This document shows, one piece after another, positions 1 to 8,909 of a DNA stretch of 64,000 bases (within the stretch, counting starts at the first letter, position 1; the number at the start of each line of letters is the position of its first letter). Made by a program: the position numbers and the translations under genes. Source of the DNA: Pelomonas saccharophila_A (GTDB lineage: Bacteria; Pseudomonadota; Gammaproteobacteria; Burkholderiales; Burkholderiaceae_C); NCBI RefSeq assembly GCF_031458095.1, contig NZ_JAVDXU010000002.1:1267647-1331646 (forward strand), given 5' to 3'. Below the pieces are notes generated by a model that worked only from the letters and a program-made list of their open reading frames with translations, ran no database searches and was not told the DNA's origin.

Positions 1-49
1 CGGGCGCGGTGGCGAGCAGGTCGCCGGGGCGCTGGGAACGGGAGGTCAT
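1..49 (-). CDS. 5' end of an unidentified gene, cut by the window edge
   Basis: An ATG at 47-49 overlaps the TGA stop (46-48) of the MFS gene in an ATGA arrangement and opens a frame without stops to the window edge. It encodes MTSRSQRPGDLLATAP, which is too short to identify. The overlap suggests translational coupling and a third gene in the TonB receptor-MFS operon. In such carbohydrate loci a kinase, hydrolase or regulator would be usual, but nothing here decides this. Confidence 0.5.
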   Translation of the reverse strand, partial: MTSRSQRPGDLLATAP

Positions 50-1335
50 GACGATGCGAGATGCCGGCGCAGCCGGGTGAGCGAGACCGCCAGCGCCGCG
101 ACGGGCACCAGCAGCAGGCCGAAGGCAGTGGTGCCGTCGAAGGCGACGAAGAGGCGGCCGGTGATGAAGCTGCCCAAAGTTCCGCCGAGGGCCGAGAAGA
201 CGACGATGAGGCCGGTCATGGCCGCGTGCTGGCGCTGCGGCAGCGCGCTCAGCATGGCGGAGTTGATGGCCGGGTAGATGGGAGCGAGCAGCAGGCCGGT
301 CAGCGGCAGCAGATAGGCCGCGGGCGGGGCGTTGAGCCAGCCGACGTCACCGGTCAGCGGCTGCGCGCCCTTGGCCATGGGCAGGGCCACGAGGATCAGG
401 CAGGCGATGCCGACCAGGCAGGCAATGACGACGGCAAACCAGCCCAGGCGGCCGATGACGGCGGCACTGGTCAACCGGCCGAGTGCCGTCGTCGCCGGCA
501 TGATGACCGCGAGGCCCACGCTCATCGCGGTGGGCACATGCAGCACTTCGTTGTTGAAGCTGGGCAGCCAGGTCGAGATGCCCTGCTCGATCAGCACGTA
601 CAGGAAGGCCGACAGCAGGAAGACCACGACCAGGGCCAGCTTCAGCAGCGGCGCCATCGCGACGAGGTCTTCGCGCAGCGTCGTGTTGGGCGACTGGATG
701 GGGCCCTCGTCCAGCGGGCTGAACAGCAGCAGCGCAAAGGCGCCGGCGGCCAGCGCGGCGAGCAGGTTGTAGACCTGCAGCCAGCCCTTGCCTTCGGCAT
801 GTGCCGCCTGGCTGAACAGCAAAAAGCCGCCCAGCACGCCGACCATGAAGAGGCCTTCAAGCAGGTTGGTGAAGCGCGCATGGCCGGCGCGGTCCTGGGT
901 GACCAGGCCGATCATGGAATAGGCCGAGACCTTGACCAGGGCGAAGCCCGCGCCGAGGGTGCAAAACAGCAGCTTGATGGCCCAGAAGGCCGACAGCACC
1001 GGCATGGCGAGACACGCCGCGCCAACGCCCGCCAAGGCCAGCAGCATGGACTTCTTCAGCCCGAGGCGCGGCAGCAGCGAGGCGACGAGGAAGGACGTCA
1101 GCGCGATGGGCAGGTCCTTCCACGCGTCCAGCAGCGCGGCCTCGGCGCGCGGCACGCCCAGGGTCTGCACGACCAGCAGATTGACCGCGCCGACGCTGTT
1201 CAGCAGGGCGCCGAACAGCATATAGGTCAGGATGATGGCGAGCCGGATGCGCAGGCCACCGCTCGACAGGGGCACCGCCGGGAGGGTTGAAGGTTGTGTC
1301 ATGTCGAGGGCAGCTTGGAGTTCAGGCGTCGCCAT
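46..1335 (-). CDS. MFS transporter, FucP/TsgA-like (probable sugar permease)
   Basis: The product (429 aa) is a very hydrophobic protein with about 12 predicted membrane segments, the first near residues 31-50. The overall pattern resembles the FucP-type sugar:H+ symporters of the major facilitator superfamily, acting in the inner membrane. The ATG at 1335 follows a GAGG ribosome site and lies only 12 bases after the stop of the TonB-dependent receptor, so the two genes are almost certainly co-transcribed. The pairing suggests that the receptor brings an oligosaccharide across the outer membrane and this permease takes it, or a breakdown product, across the inner one. The substrate cannot be read from the sequence; regulation is probably through the LacI-type operators upstream of the receptor. 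Confidence 0.85.
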   Translation of the reverse strand: MATPELQAALDMTQPSTLPAVPLSSGGLRIRLAIILTYMLFGALLNSVGAVNLLVVQTLGVPRAEAALLDAWKDLPIALTSFLVASLLPRLGLKKSMLLALAGVGAACLAMPVLSAFWAIKLLFCTLGAGFALVKVSAYSMIGLVTQDRAGHARFTNLLEGLFMVGVLGGFLLFSQAAHAEGKGWLQVYNLLAALAAGAFALLLFSPLDEGPIQSPNTTLREDLVAMAPLLKLALVVVFLLSAFLYVLIEQGISTWLPSFNNEVLHVPTAMSVGLAVIMPATTALGRLTSAAVIGRLGWFAVVIACLVGIACLILVALPMAKGAQPLTGDVGWLNAPPAAYLLPLTGLLLAPIYPAINSAMLSALPQRQHAAMTGLIVVFSALGGTLGSFITGRLFVAFDGTTAFGLLLVPVAALAVSLTRLRRHLASS

Positions 1336-1347
1336 CTTGGCGCCTCG

Positions 1348-3888
1348 TCAGAACTGGAAGCCGACGCTCAGCTCATAGGCCCGGCCAAACAGCGGCCGCG
1401 CGAGGAAGACGCCGTCCTGGCCGGCGGCCTGACCCGGCACGCGGAAGTTGCCTTCCGTCAGGCCGATCTTGTTGGTCAGGTTGGTGCCGGTCAGGCGCAC
1501 TTCCAGGCCGTTATCCATGGAGAACACGGCGCCCGCATCAATCGTCCGGTAGGCCGGCAGCTTCAGCGTGTTGGTCTGGTCGGCAAAGCGCTCGCCGACG
1601 TGGCTGAAGGTGGCGAAGGTGCGCAGCTGGCCAAAGCCGGTCTGGGTCTGCCAGCTCGGCGTCAGGCGGGCCTGGAACTTCGGTGCGCGCTCAACGCGGT
1701 TGCCGGTGAACTGCTGGAAGTCCTTGTACTTGGCGTCCTGGAAGTTGCCGGTGGCGGCGATCTCGAAGCCATAGCCCGGGCGCAGGGCCAGCTCGAACTC
1801 CAGGCCGGTGGCCTTGCTGTTGGGGCGCAGCACGACGTTGCCGGCATTGGTGAACTGCTGGGTCTGGGAGTTGGTCAGCTTGTTCTGGTAGGCCGTCAGG
1901 AAGGCGCTGTAGAGCTTGGTGGCGGTCTTCAGGCCGATCTCGAACTGGGTGATGTCCTCGACAGAGTCCTTGCTCTCGTTGGCGCCACGGCCGCGCAGCA
2001 CGTCGAAGTCGGGCAGGCGGTGGCCCTTGTTGACGCGCACGAAAGCGCTGAACTCACGCGTGAAGGCGTAGTTGGCGCCGCCGGTGAAGGAGCTGCGGCT
2101 GAGCTTGCTGTCGATCAGCGTGTTGCTGCCGTTGAAGTAGGACAGGTTGTTGTTGTAGATCGTCGTCGGGTCGGCATCGAGGTCGCCGTTGCTGACGTTG
2201 GCAATCGTGCCGGTGATGCGCTGGGTCTCGCGGCGGGCGCCGAGGTCCACGCGCAGCTCCTTGGTCAGCTGCCACTCGTCGGCGACGAAGAAGGCGCGGG
2301 TGTTGCCGCTGTAGCTCGCATCGAGATCGAAGGAGAAGGGCGGCGTGACATAGCCGTTGCGCGAGGCCTTGACGCCGTTGTCCAGCACCACGTCGACGAG
2401 GCGGGCGTGGGACTGCACCGTCATCAATTGGGCCTGGCCCAGGGTCCAGACGTCATGCGAGCTGTAGCCGGCCAGGTACAGGCCCAGGGTCAGGTTGTTG
2501 CCCGGCGCGATCTCGCGCGAGATGCGGGTCTCGTTGCTGGTCGAGCGCAGCGCCTTGTCCACGGCCCACATGCCGTTGACGATGACGGGCGTGCTGCCGG
2601 CGACCGTGCCGCCGCCATTGGTGAAGGTGGCGCTGCCGGTGGTGGCGGCGCGGCCGGCGGCGGCCACGACAGCTGCGTCGGCATTGGCGGCCGTGACCTG
2701 CGAAGTGATGTAGCTGGACAGGGTCTGCGGGTTGGCGCCGGAGAAGAGGGCGTAGGTTGGCGTGTCGCCGGTGGTGTGGCTGAGCTTGTTGGTCAGCGTC
2801 CAGTCACCCAGCTTGGTGTCGAGGTTGGCGCCATAGGTCTGCACATCGGCGCCGCGGCCGTCGGCCAGGTCCTTGGTGACCGTGCCGCGCTGGATCTCGG
2901 GCTTGCCATTGGGCAGGGTGCGGCCGGTGGCGCGGCCGGTCTCCAGCACGATATTGCGCAGCTCGTTGCCGTAGAAATAGTCCTTCAGCGCATTGAAGCC
3001 GGGGTAGCTGGACGCGCTCTTGCCGTCGGCCGAGCCGACCACCGGAATGGCCGTGAAGAAGGCGTTGCGGTCGCGCAGCGCGCGGGCATAGAGCTGCAGG
3101 CTGCCGGTGTCGAGCTTGCGGCTCAGCACCACGCTGGCCTGGCCGCCGCTGTCGGCAGGGAACTGGGTGTCGCGCACGCCGTCGCTCTCGCGCCAGAAGC
3201 CGCCGACCATGATGTTCCACTGGTCGCTGAGCTTGCCGGCATAGACGCCGTCGACGCGCTTGAGGTTGCCGGTTCCCGTCGTCACGCGCAGGCCGGCCTC
3301 GGGATTGCGGCCGTCCTTCTGGATGAAGTTGACCGTCACGCCGGGCTGGCCGCTGCCGAAGATGGGGCTGGGGCCGCCGCGCAGCACTTCCATGCGGTCG
3401 ATGGTGTCGTCCAGGCGGAACAGCTGGGAATGCTCGAAGAAGCTCAGCGTGGGCAGGTGGTACAGCGGCGCGCCATTGAGCTGGAAGGTCGAGTAGGGGC
3501 CGTCGCCGGGCGTCGGGAAGCCGCGCACGCGGATGTTGGCGCCGGCCTGGCCGCCGGAGGTCTCGACGAAGACGCCGGGCACGGTCTTCAGGATGTCGGC
3601 CGTGCTGGTGGGCGCGGCCTGCTTGATCTGCTCTTCGGTGGCGGTCGTGATCGAGAAGCCGGCTTCCAGCTTGCGCACGCCTTCGCGGCGCGCCGTGCCG
3701 GTGACGACGACGGCTTCGAGTTCCTTGACTTCGGGCGCTTCTGCGGCAGGTTTTGCGGCGGGCTTGGCGCCAGGGCTGGCCTCCTGGGCGAAGGCGCTGC
3801 CGCACAGCACGGCGGCGGCCAGGGCGATCAGCTGCGGGCGGAAGAAGGAGCGGGCGCCGGCGCGCGGCGCGGCATGGGGCTTGTACAT
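1348..3888 (-). CDS. TonB-dependent outer-membrane receptor
   Basis: Start chosen at 3888: the ATG follows GGAGA and begins a signal peptide (cut after AFA, about residue 34). The open frame extends far upstream, but across the operator region and antisense to the SEC-C gene. The mature protein (846 aa in all) has a TonB-box-like region and plug domain (about residues 55-190, with VVVTGTARR and the RVRGFP motif) followed by a barrel ending YELSVGFQF with the terminal phenylalanine typical of BAM substrates. It heads an operon with an MFS sugar permease. Several LacI-type operators lie in its promoter region, so carbohydrate-inducible uptake is likely. It is of the CirA/FhuA-like class, and an alternative cargo such as a siderophore is less likely given the neighbour. 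Confidence 0.9.
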   Translation of the reverse strand: MYKPHAAPRAGARSFFRPQLIALAAAVLCGSAFAQEASPGAKPAAKPAAEAPEVKELEAVVVTGTARREGVRKLEAGFSITTATEEQIKQAAPTSTADILKTVPGVFVETSGGQAGANIRVRGFPTPGDGPYSTFQLNGAPLYHLPTLSFFEHSQLFRLDDTIDRMEVLRGGPSPIFGSGQPGVTVNFIQKDGRNPEAGLRVTTGTGNLKRVDGVYAGKLSDQWNIMVGGFWRESDGVRDTQFPADSGGQASVVLSRKLDTGSLQLYARALRDRNAFFTAIPVVGSADGKSASSYPGFNALKDYFYGNELRNIVLETGRATGRTLPNGKPEIQRGTVTKDLADGRGADVQTYGANLDTKLGDWTLTNKLSHTTGDTPTYALFSGANPQTLSSYITSQVTAANADAAVVAAAGRAATTGSATFTNGGGTVAGSTPVIVNGMWAVDKALRSTSNETRISREIAPGNNLTLGLYLAGYSSHDVWTLGQAQLMTVQSHARLVDVVLDNGVKASRNGYVTPPFSFDLDASYSGNTRAFFVADEWQLTKELRVDLGARRETQRITGTIANVSNGDLDADPTTIYNNNLSYFNGSNTLIDSKLSRSSFTGGANYAFTREFSAFVRVNKGHRLPDFDVLRGRGANESKDSVEDITQFEIGLKTATKLYSAFLTAYQNKLTNSQTQQFTNAGNVVLRPNSKATGLEFELALRPGYGFEIAATGNFQDAKYKDFQQFTGNRVERAPKFQARLTPSWQTQTGFGQLRTFATFSHVGERFADQTNTLKLPAYRTIDAGAVFSMDNGLEVRLTGTNLTNKIGLTEGNFRVPGQAAGQDGVFLARPLFGRAYELSVGFQF

Positions 3889-3906
3889 CTGTGGGTCTCC
3901 AATGGT

Positions 3907-3920
3907 TGTTATCGATCCCG
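3907..3920. promoter_or_regulatory. Weak LacI-type half-operator (ATCGAT core)
   Basis: TGTTATCGATCCCG has the same left arm and ATCGAT core as the better site at 3972-3985 but lacks the right arm. It sits 19 bases upstream of the TonB receptor start, where a bound repressor would overlap the transcription or translation start. It is supported only by its likeness to the neighbouring sites. Confidence 0.35.
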
Positions 3921-3971
3921 AAAGCCGGCGCGGCCGTCGCCACTTTCGATGGACTGGACTTTGAGGGCAAA

Positions 3972-3985
3972 TGTTATCGATGTCA
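3972..3985. promoter_or_regulatory. LacI-family operator candidate
   Basis: TGTTATCGATGTCA is a 14-base near-palindrome, matching its reverse complement at 10 of 14 positions, with the central CG and TG...CA ends typical of LacI/GalR-family operators. It lies about 85 bases upstream of the TonB receptor start. The ATCGAT core occurs four times between 3911 and 4033. Confidence 0.6.
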
Positions 3986-4014
3986 TCTGGGTTTTTACCA
4001 ATGTGGTTGATCGT

Positions 4015-4037
4015 TGACATCGATGACATCGATTGCG
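4015..4037. promoter_or_regulatory. Pair of overlapping LacI-family operator candidates
   Basis: TGACATCGATGACA (4015-4028) is a palindrome at 12 of 14 positions with a central CG, the strongest site of the cluster. A second copy of the TGACATCGAT half begins at 4024 and shares four bases with it, giving two sites in phase 9 bases apart. The region also serves as the upstream edge of the SEC-C gene starting at 4108, so that gene could be affected too. Confidence 0.6.
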
Positions 4038-4107
4038 GTTCTAGGGGGTTGAAGGTTTTCGGCGCACCGGCTTGCCCGCCGGGGGCAAACCCCGACAATC
4101 CGCGCCC

Positions 4108-4869
4108 ATGAGCACCCATGACCTCACCGACGCCGAGTTCGCCGAACTCGACGAACTCCTTGCCGCCACGCCCGAGCCCCTGCAGCCGTTGGACGCCTCC
4201 ATGCTGGACGGCTATCTCTGCGGCGTCATCGTGCAGCCCCGCCTCATCGAGGCCGACGAGTGGCTGCCCAATATCTTTGACTACGACGGCGGCCTGCTGC
4301 CCGAGACGGTGGATGCCGGCTGGCTGGACAAGCTGACCCAGCTCGTCGAGCGCCGCCACGCCGCGCTGAACCGTGGTCTCGTCGAGGACGGCTGGTTCGA
4401 CCCCGTCATCCTGGAAGTGGACGAAGAGCAGGCGCCCGAGCCCCTGCCCGAGGATGCGACCGAAGAGGAACGCTCGGCCCGCGCCAGCTACGACGCCCTC
4501 GGCCCCATCTCGCGCGCCCTGATGCCCTGGGTGGCCGGCTTCCAGCATGCGGCCCTGTGCTTCCCCGAGCTGGCCGACATGCCCAACGAGGACGTCAGCG
4601 CCGCGATGGCCCGCCTGTACCGTCATCTGCCGGCCGAGACGCCCGAGGAAAAGGAAGTCGTCGCGACGCTGAACCGCGAGCATCCGCTCAAGGATCTGGA
4701 CGACGCCATCGAGGAGCTCGTCGTCACGGTGGCCGACCTGGCCGACCTGACGGAGGCCGAGCGCTATCGCGTCGAGACCATCAAGCGCGACACGCCCAAG
4801 GTGGGGCGCAACGACCCTTGCCCTTGCGGATCGGGGCGCAAGTACAAGGTCTGTCACGGTTCCAACTGA
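4108..4869 (+). CDS. UPF0149 (YgfB/YecA-like) protein with C-terminal SEC-C zinc motif
   Basis: The product (253 aa) is acidic. An N-terminal YgfB/YecA-type helical domain (about residues 5-180, with the LDASMLDGYLCG stretch typical of the family) is followed by a C-terminal SEC-C motif GRNDPCPCGSGRKYKVCHG. The zinc ligands are Cys238, Cys240, Cys249 and His250. SEC-C motifs also occur at the end of SecA and bind zinc; the role of stand-alone YecA-like proteins is poorly known, with ribosome or SecA association proposed. Start taken at 4108, where the homologous part begins; an in-frame codon at 4072 would add 12 unconvincing residues. It is monocistronic, with GC-rich repeats after the stop. 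Confidence 0.85.
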   Translation: MSTHDLTDAEFAELDELLAATPEPLQPLDASMLDGYLCGVIVQPRLIEADEWLPNIFDYDGGLLPETVDAGWLDKLTQLVERRHAALNRGLVEDGWFDPVILEVDEEQAPEPLPEDATEEERSARASYDALGPISRALMPWVAGFQHAALCFPELADMPNEDVSAAMARLYRHLPAETPEEKEVVATLNREHPLKDLDDAIEELVVTVADLADLTEAERYRVETIKRDTPKVGRNDPCPCGSGRKYKVCHGSN

Positions 4870-4887
4870 CGACACCAGCCCACCCCC

Positions 4888-4990
4888 TACGCGCTGCGCG
4901 CGCCCCCTCAAGGGGGCACTCCCAGCCGACCGGCAGAGCCGGATCAGCGGGAGTCGCTGGATGGGGCCCGGCGCTTTGCGCGGACCGCTA
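4888..4990 (+). repeat. GC-rich intergenic repeat with a CCCCCT/AGGGGG hairpin
   Basis: The space between the SEC-C gene and the phosphoesterase holds a perfect 7-base hairpin with a 2-base loop (GCCCCCTCAAGGGGGC, 4902-4917). It is followed by a segment ending in GGGGCCCGGCGCTTTGCGCGGACC, which resembles the GGCCCGGCGCTCGGCCC end of the repeats at 8910, 18871, 24167 and 33490. It is a divergent member or a relative of that family. It ends only a few bases before the TTG start of the next gene. Confidence 0.6.
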
Positions 4991-4992
4991 AC

Positions 4993-5757
4993 TTGAAGCT
5001 GCAACTTTTATCTGACCTGCACCTGGAGACGGAGGCGTTCGAGCCTGTACCGGCTCCAAGCGCCGAGCTGCTGATCCTTGCCGGTGACATCGACACGACC
5101 TGGCGCAGCTTCGAGCTGTTCCGCGGCTGGCCCGTGCCGGTGCTCTTCGTGCCGGGCAACCACGAGTACGACCGCCGCGACGTGGACGAGGCGCGCGAGG
5201 CGTTGCGCGCCCACGTGAAGGCGGTCGGCCTGCGCATGCTGGATGACGAGTCCGTCGTCATGGCCGATGCCCAGGGCCGGCGCGTGCGCTTTGTCGGCTG
5301 CACGCGCTGGTGCGACTTCGACGCCTTCGGTCCTTCAGGCCGCGACCGCGCAATGCGGGCCGGCGGCTATTTCCAGAACGTCATGCAATCCACGCGCCAT
5401 GGTGAGCCCTTCGGTGTCGAGGCGGTGCGTGAACTGGCACTCGAACAGCGCGCCTGGCTGGCCGACGAGCTGCAGCGCACGGGTGACTGGGACGCCACCG
5501 TCGCCATCACCCACTTCGCGCCGAGTCTCAAGAGCGCCGACCCGCGCTACGGCCGCGAGCCCGGCACGGCCAGCTTCTGCAACGACGACGAAGACCTGCT
5601 GCCGGGCGCCAGCCTCTGGATCCACGGCCATCTGCATTGCCGCCACGATTACCGCATCGGCGACACGCGCATCGTTAGCAACGCGCGCGGCCACACGAAG
5701 CGTGGCGAAGCCGATGGCTTCAATGGGCAAAGGGTGTTCGAAGTCTTGCCGGCCTGA
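4993..5757 (+). CDS. Calcineurin-like metallophosphoesterase
   Basis: The product (254 aa) carries the full metallophosphoesterase signature: D8-x-H10, GD at 31-32, GNHE at 55-58, an ITHFAPS histidine and a C-terminal HGHLH. A dinuclear metal centre and phosphoester or phosphodiester hydrolysis in the cytoplasm are expected; the substrate is unknown. The start is a TTG at 4993, since the DxH motif lies at residues 8-10 and no ATG or GTG is available upstream in frame. It is a single gene, abutting a GC-rich repeat on its 5' side, so its promoter probably lies within or just before that repeat. Confidence 0.85.
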   Translation: MKLQLLSDLHLETEAFEPVPAPSAELLILAGDIDTTWRSFELFRGWPVPVLFVPGNHEYDRRDVDEAREALRAHVKAVGLRMLDDESVVMADAQGRRVRFVGCTRWCDFDAFGPSGRDRAMRAGGYFQNVMQSTRHGEPFGVEAVRELALEQRAWLADELQRTGDWDATVAITHFAPSLKSADPRYGREPGTASFCNDDEDLLPGASLWIHGHLHCRHDYRIGDTRIVSNARGHTKRGEADGFNGQRVFEVLPA

Positions 5758-6019
5758 GCCCAGCAACGCGACCGCCTGTGGCCGCATCGGTGAATGTCCT
5801 GGGGTCGCGTTACCAAGCGTCGTTTCCGTCCGGGAGAGACAGTGGTGAAGCATCCGCGGCCTATGGCGAATCTGAAGCCACCCTGAAGCCTTCCCAAGGT
5901 TTTGAAGCTTCAGCCCTTGCGGCCTGCCGGGGCATCGCGAACGGCGCCGTCGACGTCCCTAGAGTGGTTTTCGGCCCGCGCTAGACGGGTCTCGTGAAGA
6001 CCACTACGGAGACAAACCG
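5758..6019 (+). promoter_or_regulatory. Intergenic region upstream of the GH87 gene
   Basis: The 262 bases hold no convincing reading frame. The GH87 promoter must lie here; a GGAGA ribosome site ends 7 bases before the ATG at 6020. I see no clear palindromic operator of the kind found upstream of the TonB receptor, and no sigma-70 pair that stands out. Confidence 0.4.
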
Positions 6020-8899
6020 ATGCATACCCAACCGGCGCTGCGGCGCCTGATCGCCTGCCTGCCCTTCCTGGCCCTGGCAACCACCCTCCATGCAGCCACC
6101 TTCCAGGCCGAGAGCGCCGCCCTCAGCGGCGGCACCGCCACGGCGGCCGACCACACCGGCTATACCGGCAGCGGCTTCGTCGGCGGCTACGTCGACGGCA
6201 ACAAGGGCAACGCGCAGACGAGTTTCACCGTCAACGCGGCCACGGACGGCAACTACACGCTGAAGCTGCGCTACGCCAACGGCACCGGCTCGGCCAAGAC
6301 ACTCACGCTCTACGTCGATGGCGTGTCCAAGGGCCAGGTGAGCCTGGGCGCCACGGCCAACTGGGACGACTGGCTGGTGCAGACGACAACCGTCGTGCTG
6401 ACCGCCGGCAATCACAGCATCGCCTACAAGTTCACCAGCGCCGACAGCGGCAACGTCAACCTGGACAAGCTGGATGTCGACGCCGTCGTCACCGGCAGCG
6501 GTGGCCGGGAGGCGGAGAACGCCGCGCTGAGCGGCGGCGCCGTCGTGGCGGCGGACCACACCGGCTACCAGGGCAGCGGCTTTGTCGGCGGCTTCACCGA
6601 TGGCAACAAGGGCAACGCCCAGGTCGCCTTCAGCGTGACGGCCGCGAGCACGAGCAGCCATTCGCTGAGCCTGCGCTACGCCAACGGAACCGGCGCGGCC
6701 AAGACGCTGACCGTCTACGTCGACGGCGTCTCGGCCGGCCAGGTCAGCCTGCCCGCCACGGCCAACTGGGACAGCTGGGCCGCGCAGACCTCGACCGTCA
6801 CGCTGAGCGCCGGCGCCCATACCGTGGCCTACAAGTTCACGACCAGCGACAGCGGCAACGTCAACCTCGATGCGCTGGACGTCGCGGCCGTCACTGGGGG
6901 TGGCAACCCCAATGTCACGCCGGCTAAAGCCGAGACCTGGTTCATGTCTGGCGGCGCCGCGGTGTCGACCTCGGTCACCGGCTACAACGGCAGCGGCTAC
7001 GCGGCGGGCTTCACCGCCAACGGCGCACGTGCCATCCGTACCGTCTTCATGAGCGGTGACGGCAGCGCCACGGCGAGCCTGCGCTATCTCAACACCAGCG
7101 GCAGTGCCCGCACGCTGGACGTCATCGTCAACGCTGCCAGGGTGGGCACCGTCAGCATTCCGGCCAGCAGCACCTGGGCGACGCTCAGCTTGCCGCTGAC
7201 ACTGCGCACCGGTCACAACACCGTCGGCCTGGCCGCAGCATCGGCCGGCCCCGATGTGGGCATCGACAGCCTCAGCGTGGCGGGCGAGCTGACCGCCGCT
7301 GCCCGCGGCGCCACCGTGCGCACGACGCTCTACGAAGCCGAGACGGCATCGACCAATGCCACCGTGCTGACAGCCAGCCGCACGCCCTTCACCGTGCAGT
7401 CAGAGTCCAGCGGCCGTAGCCTGGTGCGCCTGGCCAATACCGGCCATCAGGTCAGCTTCACGACGACCCAGCCGACCAACTCCCTGGTGCTGCGCTACTC
7501 CATCCCCGACGCGCCGGGCGGTGGTGGCCAGTCGGCGACGCTGGCCCTCTACGCCAATGGGACCAAAGTGCAGGACCTCAACCTGACGTCGACCTATGCC
7601 TGGGTCTATGGCGCCTACCCCTTCCGCGGCGTGCCGTCGGACGGCACGCCGCGCCACTTCTACGACGAGATCCATGTGCCGCTGGCCAGCTACCCGGCCG
7701 GCACCGTGTTCAAGCTGCAGAAGGACAGCGGCAACACTGCGGCCTGGTACGACATCGACTTCATCGAGACCGAGGTCATCCCCGCCGCCTACGCCATGCC
7801 GGCGGGCGCCTTCTCCATCACCAGCTACGGCGCGGTGTCCGGCGGGGGTGACGCCACGTCGGCCTTCCAGCAGGCCATCGCGGCGGCCCAGCCCTCGGGC
7901 GGTGTCGTGTGGATCCCGGCGGGCACCTTCAAGCTGAGCTCGCGCATCAACATCTCCGGTGTGACGATGCGCGGCGCCGGCCCCTGGTATTCGACGGTGG
8001 AGCTGGGCAACGACGGCCATGGCGGCCTCTACGGCACGGGCAGCAACGTCAAGCTGGCCGACTTTCTGATGCTGGGCAAGGTCACGCTGCGCGACCCCGA
8101 CGGTCAGGTGCTGACCGACGCGCCGCTGGAGGGCAACTTCGGCACCGGCTCGATGTTCCAGAACCTGTGGTTCGAGCACACCAAGGTCGGGATGTGGATC
8201 GACTCGGGCACCAACGGCCTCTACGCCAGCGGCCTGCGCATCCGCAACACCTTCGCCGACGGCGTCAACATCCACGCCAATGTGCAGAACGTGGTCATGG
8301 ACCAGAGCGTCGTGCGCAACACCGGTGACGACGCGCTGGCCATGTTCTCGGAAGGCGCCGCGGTGACCAACTCGGCCTATCTGCGCAACACCGTGCAGTC
8401 GCCCGTGCTGGCCAATGGCATCGGTATCTACGGCGGCAATGGCAACCGGGCCGAGTACAACGTCATCAGCGACACGGTGGTCGGCTCGTCCGGCATCACG
8501 GTCAGCTCGCGCTTCAGCCCCGTGCCCTTCAGCGGCACGACGCGCATCACCGGCAACACCCTGGTGCGCACCGGCGGCTTCGAGCCCAACTGGAACGATC
8601 AGTTTGGCGCTCTCTTCCTGTTCGCCGACACGTCGAGCATCACCGCGCCCCTCGTCATCAAGGACCTCGTCATCCAGGACAGCACCTATTCCGGCATCTA
8701 CATCAGCGGACCCAACCAGGTGCAGGGCGCGCTGTTCGATGGCGTGACGATCACCGGGGCCGGGACCTACGGCATCCAGATCAAGTCGGGCGGCAATGCG
8801 ACCTTCCAGAACGTGACGGTCAGCGGTGCGGCCCAGGGTGGATTGAGCAACACGGGCGGCTTCGTGCTGAACCGCGGCACCGGCAACTCGGGGTTCTAA
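6020..8899 (+). CDS. Secreted GH87 alpha-1,3-glucanase (mutanase/mycodextranase type) with tandem CBMs
   Basis: The product (959 aa) has a signal peptide cut after LHA (residue 25). Two very similar carbohydrate-binding modules of CBM6/CBM35 type follow (about 26-155 and 163-290), then a third, diverged copy (about 302-424), the conserved GH87 N-terminal beta-rich module (about 435-590) and a right-handed beta-helix (about 594-959). Three aspartates in the helix, D747 (TFADGVNIH) and D770-D771 (NTGDDALAM), have the 23- and 1-residue spacing of the catalytic trio known for GH87 alpha-1,3-glucanases. The enzyme should therefore cut alpha-1,3- or mixed alpha-1,3/1,4-glucans (fungal cell wall, mutan, nigeran) outside the cell. 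It is a single gene; the nearby TonB receptor operon might import products, but nothing ties them directly. Confidence 0.85.
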   Translation: MHTQPALRRLIACLPFLALATTLHAATFQAESAALSGGTATAADHTGYTGSGFVGGYVDGNKGNAQTSFTVNAATDGNYTLKLRYANGTGSAKTLTLYVDGVSKGQVSLGATANWDDWLVQTTTVVLTAGNHSIAYKFTSADSGNVNLDKLDVDAVVTGSGGREAENAALSGGAVVAADHTGYQGSGFVGGFTDGNKGNAQVAFSVTAASTSSHSLSLRYANGTGAAKTLTVYVDGVSAGQVSLPATANWDSWAAQTSTVTLSAGAHTVAYKFTTSDSGNVNLDALDVAAVTGGGNPNVTPAKAETWFMSGGAAVSTSVTGYNGSGYAAGFTANGARAIRTVFMSGDGSATASLRYLNTSGSARTLDVIVNAARVGTVSIPASSTWATLSLPLTLRTGHNTVGLAAASAGPDVGIDSLSVAGELTAAARGATVRTTLYEAETASTNATVLTASRTPFTVQSESSGRSLVRLANTGHQVSFTTTQPTNSLVLRYSIPDAPGGGGQSATLALYANGTKVQDLNLTSTYAWVYGAYPFRGVPSDGTPRHFYDEIHVPLASYPAGTVFKLQKDSGNTAAWYDIDFIETEVIPAAYAMPAGAFSITSYGAVSGGGDATSAFQQAIAAAQPSGGVVWIPAGTFKLSSRINISGVTMRGAGPWYSTVELGNDGHGGLYGTGSNVKLADFLMLGKVTLRDPDGQVLTDAPLEGNFGTGSMFQNLWFEHTKVGMWIDSGTNGLYASGLRIRNTFADGVNIHANVQNVVMDQSVVRNTGDDALAMFSEGAAVTNSAYLRNTVQSPVLANGIGIYGGNGNRAEYNVISDTVVGSSGITVSSRFSPVPFSGTTRITGNTLVRTGGFEPNWNDQFGALFLFADTSSITAPLVIKDLVIQDSTYSGIYISGPNQVQGALFDGVTITGAGTYGIQIKSGGNATFQNVTVSGAAQGGLSNTGGFVLNRGTGNSGF

Positions 8900-8909
8900 C
8901 CGATGCATT

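Noticed and set aside
1294..4017. A 907-codon open frame on the plus strand opposite the TonB receptor
   Set aside because: It is antisense to a clear receptor with signal peptide and barrel, and its protein is a monotonous Ala/Gly/Val/Arg sequence, as expected from the opposite strand of high-GC coding DNA.
3889..5004. N-terminal extension of the TonB receptor frame to 5004
   Set aside because: It would place 372 residues before a good signal peptide, cross the operator cluster and run antisense to the SEC-C gene.
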